From assembly GCA_031310005.1 (NCBI GenBank), contig CM062382.1, positions 930,001 through 994,000 on the forward strand: a stretch of DNA of 64,000 bases. Reading direction: 5' to 3'. Source of the stretch: Dactylellina haptotyla. Its lineage: Eukaryota; Ascomycota; Orbiliomycetes; Orbiliales; Orbiliaceae. Made by a program: the position numbers and the translations under genes. The notes beneath the pieces were generated by a model. The model was given only the letters and a program-made list of their open reading frames with translations. It was not told the origin of the DNA and ran no database searches. Shown here in pieces: positions 31,501-42,038 of this stretch (position 1 is its first letter; each line of letters begins with the position of its first letter).

Positions 31501-34186
31501 GAACTTCAGATGAACTATCGTCATCGACTATATTGGGATTTTCACAGAGCCATTGGAGTAGGCTCTCGGCCTCTTTCCATTTCCCTTGGGTCTTAAAAAG
31601 TCCTACCTGATAAATTGCTGCATCAGCGATATCTTTAATGCTAGGCATCTTTCCAAGTTGTTGTAGAACCGGATAGATGCACATATAAGCATCCTCTTGA
31701 GAGCCGAGTCCACTGGTCTCGAATCGTGTGGCAATCTCCTCGACCATGGAATTCTGGAGTAAAATCCCACCACCCTGCGCTTTGAGCGCGCGAGACTCTC
31801 GCGTCTCTGTCTTGCCAGTGATATCGGGGATTTCCTTGATAGCAGCCAAGAGGAAGAACATAAAAATATCCTGCGCGCACATTTGAACGGCCGTGTTTGG
31901 CGTCTTAACGAAGAGTGCTCGAGCCGCATCATCTTTGTTCACTGGTGCCAAATTTCCGAACAGATGCTGATCCACGAGCTGGTGGATACCTCTTGAGCTT
32001 AGCAATTCAGTAGGTACTTCCCCTCGCACCGGGGTGTATTTGCGTTGGATCCAGGTCTGATACCACATCGCTGTCTTCTCTAAATCGCCATGTCCTAGGA
32101 AGATTCGATGGTTTGATATCCGTTTCTCTTCAATCCCATCGCCGACATCTCGAATCGTCAAAGAGAACGACCAGAGCCCAATGAGAGCCTCTAATTGAGA
32201 TGGCTCCACCCTCCACGAAACGCCCTCCCCCTTCAAGACGCCGAGTTCAAATACCTCGGGTTTACTCTCACTCAGAGAATCAGTAGATTGTCGAGCTAGC
32301 CGTGGGGTGGTCGTTTCATCAAGAAATAAGATTGTGGCATGGGGCAGAGCTGAGATAGGATAATATTTTGTCTTTATCGGCCATTTCAATACATCGCCTG
32401 GGAAAGCAGTGAGATTAGAACCTTGTATTGACGAAAGAACTTCTACCAGTCCTTCGATCGCGGCTGATAATTGCCTTGCCGTAGCTCTGACCTCAAGATC
32501 ATCCCAGGAAGGTCCATTTACGCTCGAAGTGATGTCTGCCAAATGCTGGCGTGTCTCCAGTGGACCTCCAACAGTTGGGACATCACTTTCTCGAGGATTT
32601 TCGTCCTCGAGATCTCGCACTCCTTTTTCGGGCTCAGGGTACACTGAAGAGAATAACACAGGTTAGTTAGGATATTCAAGCGTCCCTGGGTTTGGTTCTC
32701 CTTACTTTCAATTTTTTGGTCTAGGTCAGCCTCCACCGCGATCGAATCAATTTTATACAAATGAAGTGAGAACAAGTCGAGCTCATGACCGTGAAGTAGC
32801 TTTGGACGTTTCAAGAACGGATTTTTCCTGCTAACTCGCCCGCCTTTATTTGGCGACGACAGAATATTCATCACACCATTCATCCGCTGCGTCCGAAGCA
32901 TAGCCCTGATAATAGACATGAGCAACGTGGCACCGATTTGTACCAAAATTACAGTGGCGTGCATCGCTCTCAATCCAACAAACTGTACCACGAACCCGAG
33001 TACGGACGCGACAACCGCAATCCACAAGACAGCAACGTCCTTGGCTCCATGGCTGGCTCTTACCGATCTGATATAATATCGATCCGCGGAATATCCGATA
33101 AAAGAGCCAAAAACTTGATCACCAATGCTCTGCCCTCCTGGTTGTATCCAGTAGATTTTACAAGGATCAGATTCTTGCCTGCGGTCAATGTAGCGCTTGT
33201 AGTGAACCTCATTCGTACTTCGTTCGATAATAAAGGCGCAGAGAAACATCCCAAAGCAAACTAATACGGTACCGGCAAAGGTCATGGGGAAAGCGTACGC
33301 CTCGGCTGGACCTGTAGCCGTTGGGAAGTGATCTGGGAGCGTGTAAATTGTAAGCGCGGCAAACACCAATGTCCCTGTAGTCACAGAATGTTAGTAGATT
33401 TAGGAGAAAGAATCATGTGAGGGAACAGACCACTCTGTAAAGCGATTCCAGCTGCAGCTGCCGCATAAGCGAATACTTTTGGGAGCTTCGTTATTCCCAC
33501 GTTCAAAGAAAGATTAGGACGGTGATACTGAGAAATCGGCTCCTCCAGATTGTAACCCCAAGGTGACCACTTCGAGCGAGGCTTGAACTCCTTTTTGTCC
33601 ACCCAGTCGCATGCTCTATGGACATCAGAGAAAAGACCAACAATGAATCTCCCCCGGTCGATCGCTGGGGCGGCCATGATCTCAAGGATTCGTGGTTCAC
33701 CGAATACACGAGCGATTCCACCTTCATTGAACAATTCGGCCGTAGTCTCCGAAGTACAGGATAACAGCTCGACTTCTGCCGTCCCCGGGCTTTCTTGTGC
33801 CCTCCCGATAAATGCGCGCATAGACGGTGTTCCGCAAACGCGGATCGCAGATACCACGGCAGTGAGCAGACCCAAAGGGGCCATAGCGAAGATAACATTG
33901 TCCCATACGCTCAGAGATTCGCTCAGGAATTGTTTAGTTATCTGTTCGCCAAATAATGTGATCAAGGGCGCCTTTGAATGATATTTCGTCAGTCACGAAT
34001 GTCACCCTAGAAAATACGATAGCGCGTACCAAGTCTGTGGCAAAATTATTTGTGAAGTCATCCCAATTAAGCGCTGATACGACTGGAAGTAACACCAAAG
34101 TCGTTACGACCAAGACCTGAACTAAATATGTACTTAGTCATACGCATCTCCAATCTCGGGAACAATAGCCTACTTTTGTGTTGCAT
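28566..34186 (-). CDS. Multi-pass membrane protein with ankyrin-repeat tail, frame broken by a tandem duplication
   Basis: Exons 34174..34186, 34030..34121, 33431..33971, 32706..33374 and 29294..32643 join in frame. The N-terminus MQHKIQVLVVTTLVLLPVVS is signal-like. It leads into a block found in many ascomycete ankyrin proteins (DLAPLITLFGEQITKQF, NVIFAMAPLGLLTAVVSAIR), several further hydrophobic segments up to about residue 430, and then roughly 20 ankyrin repeats. Read directly, the frame stops at 29294 after 1,554 aa because a 149-bp duplication (29152-29449) shifts it; seven more repeats and a basic end (ARKKRASKTK) remain open down to 28566. Removing 149 nt, by splicing or from the genome, gives 1,747 aa. 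The last repeats are very similar to one another. Function unknown; a membrane-bound recognition or scaffold role is a guess. An upstream in-frame ATG (MTGANSN) is an alternative start. Confidence 0.78.
29152..29449. repeat. Perfect 149-bp tandem duplication inside the ankyrin gene
   Basis: Bases 29152-29300 and 29301-29449 are identical by direct comparison. The unit spans about one and a half ankyrin repeats (99 bp each) and is 149 bp long, which is not a multiple of three, so it shifts the minus-strand frame by two. Absence of any difference points to a very recent event or an assembly error. Confidence 0.95.
29271..29419 (-). other. Candidate new intron created by the duplication
   Basis: On the minus strand the repeated unit contains one AGGT (29418-29421 and 29269-29272). 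Using the GT in the upstream copy as donor and the AG in the downstream copy as acceptor removes exactly 149 nt and restores the ankyrin frame. A CTCTAAC branch-like site lies about 38 nt before the acceptor. The donor GTGGAC is weak. A competing 98-nt option (29210..29307, donor GTAAAA, acceptor CACCTAG) also corrects the frame and would add 17 residues. Confidence 0.35.
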
Positions 34187-35148
34187 GTTAGAATTTGCGC
34201 CAGTCATAGAGCTAAACCAGTCTTGTAGAGAGCTAAACCCGGTCTTTTTACCCTGTGGTGCGCGGTTCAGTTCGAGACGTTGTCGCAACGCACGGGCCAG
34301 CGTCCCTGGACTATTTGAGACGTCTAGACTGCCGCAATAAGTTGCATTGCCAGATGAAGGACAGTACTTGTACGAGACTAGCAACAACCAGTTCACAAAA
34401 GATCTGGTTGATGGTTGATGCTGGACTCGCGGGTTGATGCGCATTTTACTTTCGCTCACCGGATGCCAACATTCTTTACGGCTATATATACTTCGTCTTT
34501 CGGGGAAAACATTAGATGATAATGAATTGAGGGGAAACGGATTTAATCACCTTAATACCATATGTATCAAATCCCATATCCCGAGGCTGATATATAACAT
34601 ACATCCTCAGCAGCTCCGTCCTGCGCACCACAACGATCCCTGCAATTTCCTTGGTGCGCATGTGGGACACAGCACCCACACCTATCCACAGCCTTTTGGA
34701 GCAGAGGAGCTTCAATTTGGTTATCTTGCCAGCCGTTGGCTGTGCCATTTTAGCGGAGGCATGCATATGCATGGCGGCTGCAGTGTTCGACTCTGGTATA
34801 GTACTGTTCGTGTTGCAAACAGTCTATGACAACAACAGGAGTGGAGATTCTTAAAAAGCAATCGGATCACGCAAACTACAAGTGCCTAGATACGTGACAT
34901 AAGTTAGCATTGGGTCTGTTATCTTCTGAGTGTACATATTTTATTAAATTTCTCAGTCCTACTAACAACCTTCACCACAGATTTTTATCCAGTCTTTATA
35001 GCCTTTGAGGTTCTTCTGAGCCCTGAACCTGACATTTATATTGCCGGATTTTACAACCAGGCAAAGTATGATTCTACAAAATACCACACACTCTTCTTAT
35101 ATATTGCGTTACGATGTATAAGAGAAGACGATGGAATACTAGTTTTAA
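34187..35148. other. Intergenic region upstream of the ankyrin gene
   Basis: About 960 bp between the ankyrin gene start and the 3' end of dpb2, both minus strand. Open frames on both strands are unsupported. No repeat or RNA gene seen. Confidence 0.55.
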
Positions 35149-37708
35149 TTAATACATAAACTCCTCCACCTTCCCGCCAGCTCCCGTCTGGGTTCCAATC
35201 ATAAACTCTGCATATCTAGCCTTCCTCCTCTCATCAGCAACCAGAAACCTCCCAGGGTTTAAAACGTGACACCCTTCGTACGTGACCGTAAACGACGGTG
35301 TCGACGGGTCCGCGAGTATCAAATAATTCGGCAGAGGGAATAAAGTCAAAGCGTGCGTATAATCCCACAGTACCGGCCGAATGTTGACCGGATAAGGTGA
35401 TAAATACGATTGATCCAATATTGTTTTTACCAACTATATATTCTTCAAGTGAGTAACACATCCATATCGAGAGTGCAATGCAATAGATTTCGTACCTTTC
35501 TCGCCATCTTGACATCATCAGAAACGCCATTACTGACTGCAGCGCCCTCTTCTTCCTGTGTACTCGGCAGATCTGTAGCTCCTTCGATCTGGTCCACATC
35601 CATCTCGTGGGTTTCATCGGTATTCCCCTTCCCTCTTCTCCTCCGAGTGGTATCAGTATCAGAATCACCAGCCGCCTGCTTAAACCGGACATTGTTTCTC
35701 GTGAATCTGGACCCCATATCATCTCTGAATACCACGATTTCCCGTGTAAAGTATCCAACCCTACAGGGATTACTCGCAAAGACAATCTTGCCACCACCTG
35801 CACCCCCGGAATCCCTATTAGCTACAGTAAATGCTCTCTTCAGTTTGTTCGTGAAGATGTCTGGCAGTCCTTTTCTAGGTAAGCTACCGGATGCACCGCC
35901 TGTGAAAGCGGCAGTCCATGGATCCGAATCCGAGGGTACAATGACAAATGTTGTTCTAGTCAGCAAGGAATCGAAGACCCCAAGCGTAGCAGCCAGCTGG
36001 TCTAACGCTTCTTTGAACCCCAGACTCCCATTGCCCCAGCCGAACCCGTCAGATATGAACTTGCCGCACAGAATAACTGTCATGGGCAACTCAACAGGAT
36101 CCTCAGACCGGACGGATTCCGCCTCCCATTTTTCGAAGAGCTTGCTAAGCGCTTCATGAGTGCGCGGAAGGTCTAGATGGATCTCACTCAACACGACAAC
36201 TCTACCTTTTCCTTCCGCAGCCAGTCGTTTTTCAGCCAACCGTAGCCCTCTTCCACCTCCTCCACCAGCTGAGAATTCCAACGGCATGGAAATACCCAGG
36301 AAATCCATATGCCCGAAGACTTCTGCTGACGTCTCTCTTCTTTCGCTCGGCGGCTGTCCGATTGTATACGCTGTAAACCTACCATCCGCCTCAAACGTTC
36401 CGTCCACAACCACAAAACTCCCAGGACTAAACCACACACCATCTTCGGGAATCGGTTTGGCATGTGTGATATCTAGTTGTATCGTCCCCGTAGGATCCTC
36501 CAGGGTCAATTGTCCCGTATCCGGCGAGGTCGACAGCAACCCGAATATGAAGAACGGCTTGCCGCTCCTACCGAGTAGGTGCGCTATTGGCGTGATCTTG
36601 AAATAAGTCTTCGTGCCCCTTGACGTCATGCTATTCGACGGCGCAAAAGTGGGCGGTTGGAAAGAAGGGTTTCTGAGCAGACGGTGGTGAATGAGGTAGT
36701 ACCGCGTGAGGAAGACCTGTGCTTTCGCGGTAGCATCGGGGAGTAATGAAGGTTTCGGTGCTCTGGATAATACATCATCGAAAAATAGGAAATCCCAAAA
36801 AGTCAACTTCTGAGCGGATCCACCAGGCGGGAGGGGAGGCTACGGGCGTTGACGAACCGTTCAAACTGTTTTCTGGTGTGGTTGTATTTATATTTAGGTT
36901 GGGTGAAGGCGTCGACTACGTGCAGGTAGTCGCGCGGGTTTATATCTTCTAGGTCCGGGCCGGATTTCGAGACGAGGGTGGCTTGAGAGCCTGATAAAGA
37001 GGATAACCCGGTGTCCTCGCGGGATAGTGAAGCCGGGTGAGTCTCGGCTCTGGCAAAGTCGAAGCTATCACCTCTAGTGAGCAAGCTTGGTTTGTTGGCG
37101 CCGGGGCCCTCGACTTCGAGGTCCTTTATGACGGTCCTCAGAGCTTCGTTTCCGTCAACGAGGATAGCTGCCGCGCCTTCATTGCGTTTCCAGGTCCTTG
37201 CGACCTCTTCTAGTAGCCTTTCAGCAGAACCGCTAGTTTTCCAATCTGCGCCGCATTTTCGGCCGATAAAGCTACAGAGAAGTGATAGAGCTTCGGATTT
37301 CAAAGTCAAATTATGTTTCTTTGTGAATATCCTGAACGCCAGCGGTCTTAGCGAGGATGGAGGTATATCGACGGCAAGCACCCTTGGAGGGGCAGTAGGT
37401 CTGCTGGCCTGACCTTTGGGCGGGGCCTCTCGAGTTCTCGGAGCTGGAAATTGAGACGAATTTAACGGCATAAACGGGTCCGAGGACAGCCCTACTGCCG
37501 ACGAGGACGGGGGAGGCGGGGAATGTCTCCTCCTGTTCAGGTTGGCGAATATGGGAGCTGTCTTGGGAGCTGGCTTCCGGGGAGGAGGCAGCGGGTCCCT
37601 GGCGTAGAGGTCCTCGGCCTCCTCCTCGTCGCCGTCGTCGATTGTCATGTCTCCGAGCCGCTCTCTCGTCGTCGGGGAGGACGGCTGGACGTCCGGGCTA
37701 TCAGACAT
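35149..37708 (-). CDS. dpb2: DNA polymerase epsilon subunit B
   Basis: Three exons (36858..37708, 35496..36762, 35149..35433) give 800 aa. After a disordered N-terminus, residues from about 108 form the Dpb2 helical N-terminal domain (LRPLAFRIFTKKHNLTL). Then come the OB-fold region (THAKPIPEDGVWFSPGSFVVVDG) and the inactive phosphoesterase domain (VVVLSEIHLDLP, FVIVPSDSDPW, VFASNPCRVGYFTREIVVFRDD). The end ILDQSYLSPYPVNIRPVLWDY is diagnostic of the subunit. The exon 1/2 join (donor GTTCGT) gives QFERAPKPSLLPD; the frame break here is an intron, not a mutation. Dpb2 is the essential B subunit of the leading-strand polymerase and contacts CMG/GINS. It is head to head with the histone-chaperone gene, sharing 400 bp of promoter. 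Confidence 0.95.
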
Positions 37709-38108
37709 GCTTCTTTCTATCTGACTGTTCGATTATATTGTGATATAAAGTTGAGAGAATGCTGAAGGGAAGCTCGGAGCTCTCGTTTCTGCGGGTTGCG
37801 CCGCCAACGCCAACGCCAACGCGAACGGGGAAAACGCGTGTGCAGTTTTAAGGCATTTGTTCTTCCGTCGGCGGCGCCTTTGACCTCATCTCATCTCATC
37901 TCGTCTTCAGCCTCGTCCCCCCCGTCGCCCTCCACTACGATTACCTCTCACGAGCTCTGCAGCCGGTGTCGCGTGCCCCAGCTGGATCCTTTCCACTGTT
38001 CAGTATCAACTACCTACTTAATTGAGCGAGAGATCCCTTCTAAGCTCGCGCGTCGAAGCTAGCTTCGTATCCATCGACAGGCGCATCCATAAATCCACTT
38101 CTTTCAAC
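37709..38108. promoter_or_regulatory. Bidirectional promoter of dpb2 and the NASP-like gene
   Basis: A 400-bp gap between divergent start codons. It contains CAACGC repeated in tandem near 37805-37822, an ACGCGA at 37819 and an ACGCGT at 37834. Both flanking products act in S phase (replisome and H3-H4 supply), so joint G1/S control is a reasonable inference. Confidence 0.5.
37834..37839. promoter_or_regulatory. MCB-type hexamer ACGCGT
   Basis: ACGCGT is the core site of the MBF factor in yeasts. It lies 126 bp from the dpb2 ATG and 270 bp from the NASP-like ATG. The hexamer occurs elsewhere by chance, so position is the main support. Confidence 0.4.
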
Positions 38109-39461
38109 ATGGCGTCATCAGCAACCACCACCGACCCCACTCCTTCCCAAAAGCTGGCCACGCTCTCCGCCGAAGCTGCCAAAGAATACGCCCACAAGAA
38201 CTACGCAAAGGCAGCCGAACTCTACGCATCAGCTGCCGAACAACAAGCCGCTGTCAACGGCGAGGAAAACCCAATCAACGCAGATCTCCTCTACCTCTAC
38301 GGCCGCGCTCTCTACCATTGCGGCCTCGAAAAGTCCGATGTCTTAGGAACCGGGGTTGGCTCTGGCGAGGCAGCCAGGGAGAAGAAGCGTGCCGACGGAG
38401 AAGAAGAAGAATCAAAGGGAAAGGGCAAGGCGAAGAGGAAAGCCGATGAGCTCACAGAAGGTGGTAATCTTAAGAAGGGTGTCTTCTCCTTCCAAGGCGA
38501 CGAGAACTATGACGTCGAAGACGAAGAGGAGGATGCCGAAGATGCGGACGACGACGGCGAACAAGGCGAGGACGACGACGATTTCACCCTCGCCTGGGAA
38601 GTTCTCGATCTGGCCCGTGTTTTCTTCAACAAGCGGCTTGAAAGCCCACCAGAGGATCCCGAAGAAGTAAAGAAGATCAAGGAGCGTTTGGCAGATGTGC
38701 ACGACATCCTTGGCGAGGTTTCTCTGGAATCCGAATCGTTCAAACAGGCCTGCGTTGACTTGGAGGAGTCCTTAAAGATCAAGCAGGAGCTATACCCAGT
38801 CGAATCTACACTGATCACAGAAGCGCACTACAAGCTATCGTTGGCGCTGGAGTTCGCATCCCAAGGAGGTGGTGAAGGCGATGCTGATAACGAAGTCTCG
38901 CCTGAAGAGCAAAAGAAGGGTAGAGAACAGGCGGTCAAGCATATGAGATCCGCTATCGCCAGTTGCAAAAAGAGAGTCGAAACCGAAGAGCAAGCGCTCA
39001 AGGACTCCACCGGCGCTAAAGTCGGCGATAAACCAAAGGTTGAAGCGGAGAAGTCTGTCGAGGAAGGCAAAGATCTAGTTAAGGAGCTTGAGTTGAGACT
39101 ACGAGACTTGATGGCACCACCCCAGAAGCAGAATCCCCAACTGGGCGAAGAGCAGATGGTCGGGATCCTGAGCAGCATGATGTCTGGCAATCCGGACGAC
39201 GCGAAGAAAGCATTCGCGAACATTATCAGTGGAGCTAATGATATCTCTGGAGCTGTTCGAAAGAAGGCAAAGGCACCGGAAGCTGGGCCTTCGGGATCGG
39301 CCTCCAAAGGTGCTGGTTCGAAGCGAAAGGCCGAAGAAGACGATCCCATTATTGAAGAAGAAGAAGAGAAAGTCGTTGTTATTGCCAGCAACAGCAAGAA
39401 ACCTAGAGTTACAACGGAGGAGGAAGAAAAGGCCGCGGAAGAGGGTACGCCTGTTGCCTGA
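38109..39461 (+). CDS. NASP/Sim3/Hif1-type histone chaperone (SHNi-TPR)
   Basis: Intronless frame of 450 aa from ATG 38109 (MASSATTTDPTPSQK). A first TPR is seen in AKEYAHKNYAKAAELYASAAEQQ and LLYLYGRALYHCG. An acidic stretch of Asp/Glu interrupts the TPR array (about residues 140-160), as in NASP-family proteins. The SHNi-TPR segment follows (FKQACVDLEESLKIKQELYP, LITEAHYKLSLALEFA). The C-terminus holds GSKRKAEEDD and NSKKPRV, which fit nuclear localisation. Family members escort histones H3-H4, and CENP-A in fission yeast, to chromatin. It is paired head to head with dpb2. Confidence 0.9.
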   Translation: MASSATTTDPTPSQKLATLSAEAAKEYAHKNYAKAAELYASAAEQQAAVNGEENPINADLLYLYGRALYHCGLEKSDVLGTGVGSGEAAREKKRADGEEEESKGKGKAKRKADELTEGGNLKKGVFSFQGDENYDVEDEEEDAEDADDDGEQGEDDDDFTLAWEVLDLARVFFNKRLESPPEDPEEVKKIKERLADVHDILGEVSLESESFKQACVDLEESLKIKQELYPVESTLITEAHYKLSLALEFASQGGGEGDADNEVSPEEQKKGREQAVKHMRSAIASCKKRVETEEQALKDSTGAKVGDKPKVEAEKSVEEGKDLVKELELRLRDLMAPPQKQNPQLGEEQMVGILSSMMSGNPDDAKKAFANIISGANDISGAVRKKAKAPEAGPSGSASKGAGSKRKAEEDDPIIEEEEEKVVVIASNSKKPRVTTEEEEKAAEEGTPVA

Positions 39462-39939
39462 GAGTTGGAGATGATAAAAAAGTTTATAGTTTAATTGCTT
39501 TTCGCACTTTCGGATTGTGGATAACGGTATATGGGTTTAATGGGCGTGCACGACTTCATTTTGTACGATAGAGATGGTATGAAGAATACGAATTAATGTA
39601 TGCGCAAGCCGCTAGCTTTTTGACATCAGGTTATTGGAATTGGTCAATTTCATCTTGTGTTTACGTCTATTCGATTGAAATATTTAAATCAAAGATCATA
39701 AATTGCGCTCACTGTATCTTTATTATACATTATTATCATTCGGAAAATGGAACCAACCTTCGCTATCCCCCAAATCACTTCACCGTCGCTAAAAAAAACT
39801 CACCAGTACGCCATAAATCAGAATATACATAATCCCCTCAAGCCTTTCGAAATGATAATCACAACCAAATACAGAGACAATTTATCTTCCTTACTCCCAA
39901 ACCGATACCCAAACAATAACACAATTTAAGAAGCTTCAG
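39462..39939. other. Convergent 3' region
   Basis: About 480 bp, strongly AT-rich, between the ends of the NASP-like and Yippee genes. No gene seen. Confidence 0.6.
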
Positions 39940-41151
39940 CTAAACGTTCGAATCAACTCGTCTTCGAATTTCCTCCATCTGCCGCTTCCTCTCTCGTCTC
40001 CTCGCCACTTTATCCCTATTCCAATGCCCCGAAAACATCTCCTCAAGCTCTTCCTCATCTGCAAGATCGACTTCGATATCATCATCACCTGGACTCTCCC
40101 ATCCTGGTTCCCAACCTTCTCTTCCAGTGCCTTCTTCTCTATCTCGCTTCTCCTCATCAACACTATCTCGTTTCCTCACCCTCTCGCTATCAGGATTGAG
40201 AACCTGCCCATCCCAGACATTAATCTTACCCACCCGGCCGGTTTCTAATATATATTTCCCAATTTTATACCTCTGGCTCCTCTCTTCCGCGTGGATATAC
40301 TTCCACCCCAACGTGCTCCCGCATATCTTACAGCTGATATCGCTGACGGTATGCGCGCCGGTCTGCAGTGCGCGGCTGGTAGGTTTTCCGTGGATAATGT
40401 TTGATGGTACCACACTCGTAGCGAGGTAGGCTCGGCCGTGACGACCTGTGAATCCCTTCGAGATGACGGCAGAGGTAAAGCAGACGTTTGTGCGGCAGGT
40501 GGAGCAGTGGAGGTATGATGTTGTTGTTGTCAGGGTGGTTTGTGGGACGGTTTCTGCTGGGGTCTGGTTAGTGCGAGACCAGGGGAAGCGTTTGTGCTTT
40601 TTCTGCTGGTTGGATCGGTGGGGTTGCATCGTTGTCGTCTGTTGATGCTGGAGGGCGGCGGAGGATGAAGATGAAGATGAAGATGAGGCTGGGGAGGAAG
40701 CGATAGCGGTAGCATTATTATTATTATTACTAGTATTACCGGCCATGGTAAGGATATCTTCGTTGCTGCCGCCGTAGCCGCTCTCGGTGTCTAGATATAT
40801 TTCTAACGAGTCTGACGACGAGCTAGCGGATTCGGACGCCGAAGTGTACGAGTGTCCGTCATCTTCTCGCAGGGCTTCACCGCCGCGATCTTCGTCATCG
40901 TCATCGGATACCACGCATCCGGAATCATGCGAGAGTATTCTCGTGTGCCTCGCCGGTGGATCTTCGGCATCCGACTGTGACGACCGCGAAAGAGAAGACG
41001 AGGACCGAGAAGAGGCAGAGCGTCGTCTGGCAGCAGCCGGCTGTTCCGTGACGTCTTCTACTGGTCTGTGCCGTTTGAGCAGGGCCGGTTCCCAGCGAGG
41101 GAAAGCGGGGAGCAGGAAGCGAGGGAAGTTGAGGCTAACAGCGTTGGGCAT
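39940..41151 (-). CDS. Yippee-domain zinc protein with long low-complexity N-terminus
   Basis: Single-exon frame of 403 aa from ATG 41151. The Yippee fold lies at about residues 210-295: HCSTCRTNVC, a GRHGRAYLA segment, then SCKICGSTLGWKYIHA and QRYKIGKYILE. The two CxxC pairs about 52 residues apart bind one zinc in this family, which also includes Mis18 and the cereblon thalidomide-binding domain. The first 200 residues are Ser/Asp/Asn-rich. They include runs coded by an ATT-type trinucleotide repeat near 40711-40730 (Asn) and a GAAGAT-type repeat near 40663-40687 (Ser), which should be length-variable between strains. The C-terminus is highly charged. Cellular role of fungal Yippee proteins is not established. 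Confidence 0.88.
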   Translation of the reverse strand: MPNAVSLNFPRFLLPAFPRWEPALLKRHRPVEDVTEQPAAARRRSASSRSSSSLSRSSQSDAEDPPARHTRILSHDSGCVVSDDDDEDRGGEALREDDGHSYTSASESASSSSDSLEIYLDTESGYGGSNEDILTMAGNTSNNNNNATAIASSPASSSSSSSSSAALQHQQTTTMQPHRSNQQKKHKRFPWSRTNQTPAETVPQTTLTTTTSYLHCSTCRTNVCFTSAVISKGFTGRHGRAYLATSVVPSNIIHGKPTSRALQTGAHTVSDISCKICGSTLGWKYIHAEERSQRYKIGKYILETGRVGKINVWDGQVLNPDSERVRKRDSVDEEKRDREEGTGREGWEPGWESPGDDDIEVDLADEEELEEMFSGHWNRDKVARRRERKRQMEEIRRRVDSNV

Positions 41152-42038
41152 GTTGGTAATTTAATATCAATCTTCCTTTTATGATATGGTGTTCTACGAA
41201 TGGCTTAGACGGTTGCGAGAACCTGGCGCGGGGAGCTCGAGGTGAGATTGGGTCGCTTCGCTGCGATGGGAGCTTATGCGGAAGGTCGACCGGGTGCCAG
41301 GATGCTTTTCAAGACGGCGGCGAGGGAGGTTGGTTGCGTTGGCTCCGATGTTGCGATGTGCGACGGCCTGCAGCGCGCTGTGCAGCTATGAGCTCATATG
41401 CATACCACCAAACTGCGAGAGCTACTACGGACTACGACGAAAGTACGGTGAGAACCGCCGACTACCGCAAGAGAGTTTATATCAAAAGGGCGGAGGGGAA
41501 GCTGTCAGCAAAAGCGGAGGCCGGAATCACCGTAGTTATTTATTTCCGTCTGTCCGGCCGCACAGCGCACACCCACCTGGCACTTCTCACACTTCTCGCA
41601 GCAGGTTTTCGATACCGTCGGAGCTAAAACGCCGCAAAGCTTATCTGCAGATATTAAATCCCAGGCAATGGGCCAGGTTCAGGGTGTTTCATGCACGCAA
41701 GCAATGCTCGATTCGAGATTCCGACCCAACTGCAAGCACGTTTGACGGGTTTTATTTGGCTAATTAGGTGGCCGTCGGACGAGCTGGTGCGTCCGGAGTG
41801 GTGTCGTCGGGGGGGCTTGGGACAGGTCATCTGGTGCGGGGAAAGGGCGAACTAGCGCCCAAAGGAGAATATCGTCGAATATTGGGCACCCGATGGGGCT
41901 GCCACACCAGCTGGCTGCATGGGAGCTCATGCAGGTAGGTAATCTAGCCCACTCTAAAATGATCATACGCATGGAATGTCTCGGTAGTCAGTCAACCATG
42001 TAGTTAGTTGGAGGGCTCAGTGCTATCTATATAACTGC
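41152..42038. other. Intergenic region between Yippee and third F-box gene
   Basis: About 890 bp containing the Yippee promoter and the 3' side of the F-box gene. Overlapping frames of 60-160 codons on both strands have no domain or ATG-supported structure. Confidence 0.55.

Noticed and set aside
36763-36857. Apparent frame break inside dpb2
   Set aside because: An intron with donor GTTCGT and acceptor ATCCAG joins QFER to APKPSLLPD as expected for Dpb2.
41181-41767. Plus-strand frames of 148-163 codons upstream of the Yippee gene
   Set aside because: They overlap each other in two frames, have no domain and lie in the expected promoter.
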